From assembly GCA_029052375.1 (NCBI GenBank), contig JAIDJD010000114.1, forward strand, positions 1 to 6,149: 6,149 nucleotides of DNA, in the 5' to 3' direction. Source of the stretch: Duncaniella sp. (GTDB taxonomy: Bacteria; Bacteroidota; Bacteroidia; Bacteroidales; Muribaculaceae). The position numbers and the translations under genes were made by a program. Positions 5,392 through 6,149 of the stretch are shown here, one piece after another (the first letter of the stretch is position 1; each line of letters starts with the position of its first letter). Under the pieces are notes generated by a model. It was not told where the DNA came from. It worked only from the letters and a program-made list of their open reading frames with translations, and did not search any database.

Positions 5392-6149
5392 ATGAAACTT
5401 AAACGATTCTTAGCTATGCTCATGTCGGCTATGGTCATGATGCTTTGCTTCACGGCCTGCGACGACAAGGACGAGCCCACGCCTGAACCCGAACCTGAAC
5501 CCAACGAGGTGGCCGCACCGGACTTCGGGGAGAGGGAACGCTCTAAGATTGAAGCTATGCAAAATGGAACATTCCTTGAAGTGTTCGAGTATACAGGCTA
5601 CTATAAACATACCGATAAGACTTACGGACATATGGGCGTAGTCACCCAAGAGGATAAGTGGTATTTCTATCCTGCCGACCAGGAGGAAGCTGACAAGAAG
5701 CGCGGATATGCCCATGACGGACGCCTCTATAACGAATACTGGCAGTTTGTCAACTTGGATTTCACAGAATATCGTGACCTCCAGATTGCATGGAAAGACT
5801 TTTGCAAGAAAAAATACAACGGCGTTGTCCGTCCACAGTATGTCTACACAGGCTTCGATATCCGTTACTATCCACGCCCGATTTATCAGTATGAGAAAGA
5901 GGTTAATATAGTGGCCTTTAATAACTCAGAGTTCGTACTCAAAAGCGATTTTGAGAACTACCAGGAGTATTATGCCTATACATTTACCGGCAAAAAGTAT
6001 GACGACGCCAATAGCCTGTTCTACGGGTCGGTGTATAACGGAGCAGAGCAAATGCTCCGCGAGATGTACGAATATTACGGTTCAATCCATGCAGATATAT
6101 TTGACGGCAATATAATGGACCCGGACAAAAATGGCAATCCCAGACCCGG
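5392..6149 (+). CDS. Tyr-rich lipoprotein of unknown function, 3' end cut by the window
   Basis: The frame is open from the ATG at 5392 to the window edge (252 full codons, no stop). The start MKLKRFLAML...CFTAC is a lipoprotein signal with lipidated C23. It is followed by DDKDE and a Pro-Glu linker (PTPEPEPEPNE, residues 29-39). The acidic residues right after the Cys resemble the surface lipoprotein export signal of Bacteroidetes, so exposure on the outer membrane is plausible. The rest has no domain I recognise. It is strikingly rich in tyrosine (27 in 252 by hand count) and other aromatics, for example WYFYP, RYYPRPIYQY and YEYYG. Near the edge, DPDKNG resembles a DxDxNG calcium-loop core, but the segment is truncated. 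The gene is 90 bases past the C10-like gene on the same strand and has its own -7 box. Its 5' end is GC-rich and the remainder less so. No function is assigned. Confidence 0.85.
   Translation, partial: MKLKRFLAMLMSAMVMMLCFTACDDKDEPTPEPEPEPNEVAAPDFGERERSKIEAMQNGTFLEVFEYTGYYKHTDKTYGHMGVVTQEDKWYFYPADQEEADKKRGYAHDGRLYNEYWQFVNLDFTEYRDLQIAWKDFCKKKYNGVVRPQYVYTGFDIRYYPRPIYQYEKEVNIVAFNNSEFVLKSDFENYQEYYAYTFTGKKYDDANSLFYGSVYNGAEQMLREMYEYYGSIHADIFDGNIMDPDKNGNPRP

Noticed and set aside
5410..5715. Minus-strand 101-codon open frame
   Set aside because: It is antisense to the third gene, whose frame carries a lipobox and runs open to the window edge.

Overview
The window reads as Bacteroidales chromosome (Bacteroides/Prevotella/Muribaculaceae-like; genus not assignable from this sequence alone). 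The evidence is three TAnnTTTG-type -7 promoter boxes, no Shine-Dalgarno sequences before the genes, a DPE2-type MalQ with two N-terminal CBM20 domains, a C10 (streptopain/interpain)-related lipoprotein, and lipoproteins with an acidic stretch after the lipidated Cys. The first 34 bases are not genomic. They match the Illumina Nextera read-2 transposase adapter with three mismatches, so the window probably starts at the end of an assembled contig with an untrimmed adapter.

Layout. Bases 35-313 are non-coding: a perfect 19-bp inverted repeat touching the adapter, a perfect 21-bp hairpin likely to terminate malQ transcription, and about 27-bp direct repeats. malQ (4-alpha-glucanotransferase) fills 314-2989 on the minus strand, with a -7 box 54 bases upstream of its start. 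Bases 2990-3598 are a divergent intergenic region: palindromic GC-rich hairpins (3147-3265), a TATATATAGCGCC inverted repeat (3283-3351), then AT-rich DNA ending in a good Bacteroidetes promoter (TTTG-N20-TAATTTTG, 3535-3566).

That promoter should drive two plus-strand genes. The first (3599-3965) encodes a small secreted beta-type protein whose signal peptide is one frame away from the rest of the protein, so it is broken as sequenced. The second (4009-5301) is a 430-residue lipoprotein. It has an N-terminal half like a C10 peptidase propeptide and a C-terminal half like the C10 peptidase domain, but Pro stands where the catalytic Cys should be and Asp where the catalytic His should be. A third gene (5392 to the right edge), with its own -7 box, encodes a Tyr-rich lipoprotein of unknown function and is cut by the window end.

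The most interesting part is 3535-6149. A small secreted protein directly upstream of a C10-family protein resembles known C10 protease-inhibitor loci in Bacteroidetes, yet the enzyme appears catalytically dead and the small gene is frameshifted. Base composition falls sharply inside the C10-like gene at the boundary between propeptide and peptidase-like domain. Either this is a decaying protease-inhibitor locus or the pseudo-peptidase has been kept for a non-catalytic role. The sequence alone cannot decide.
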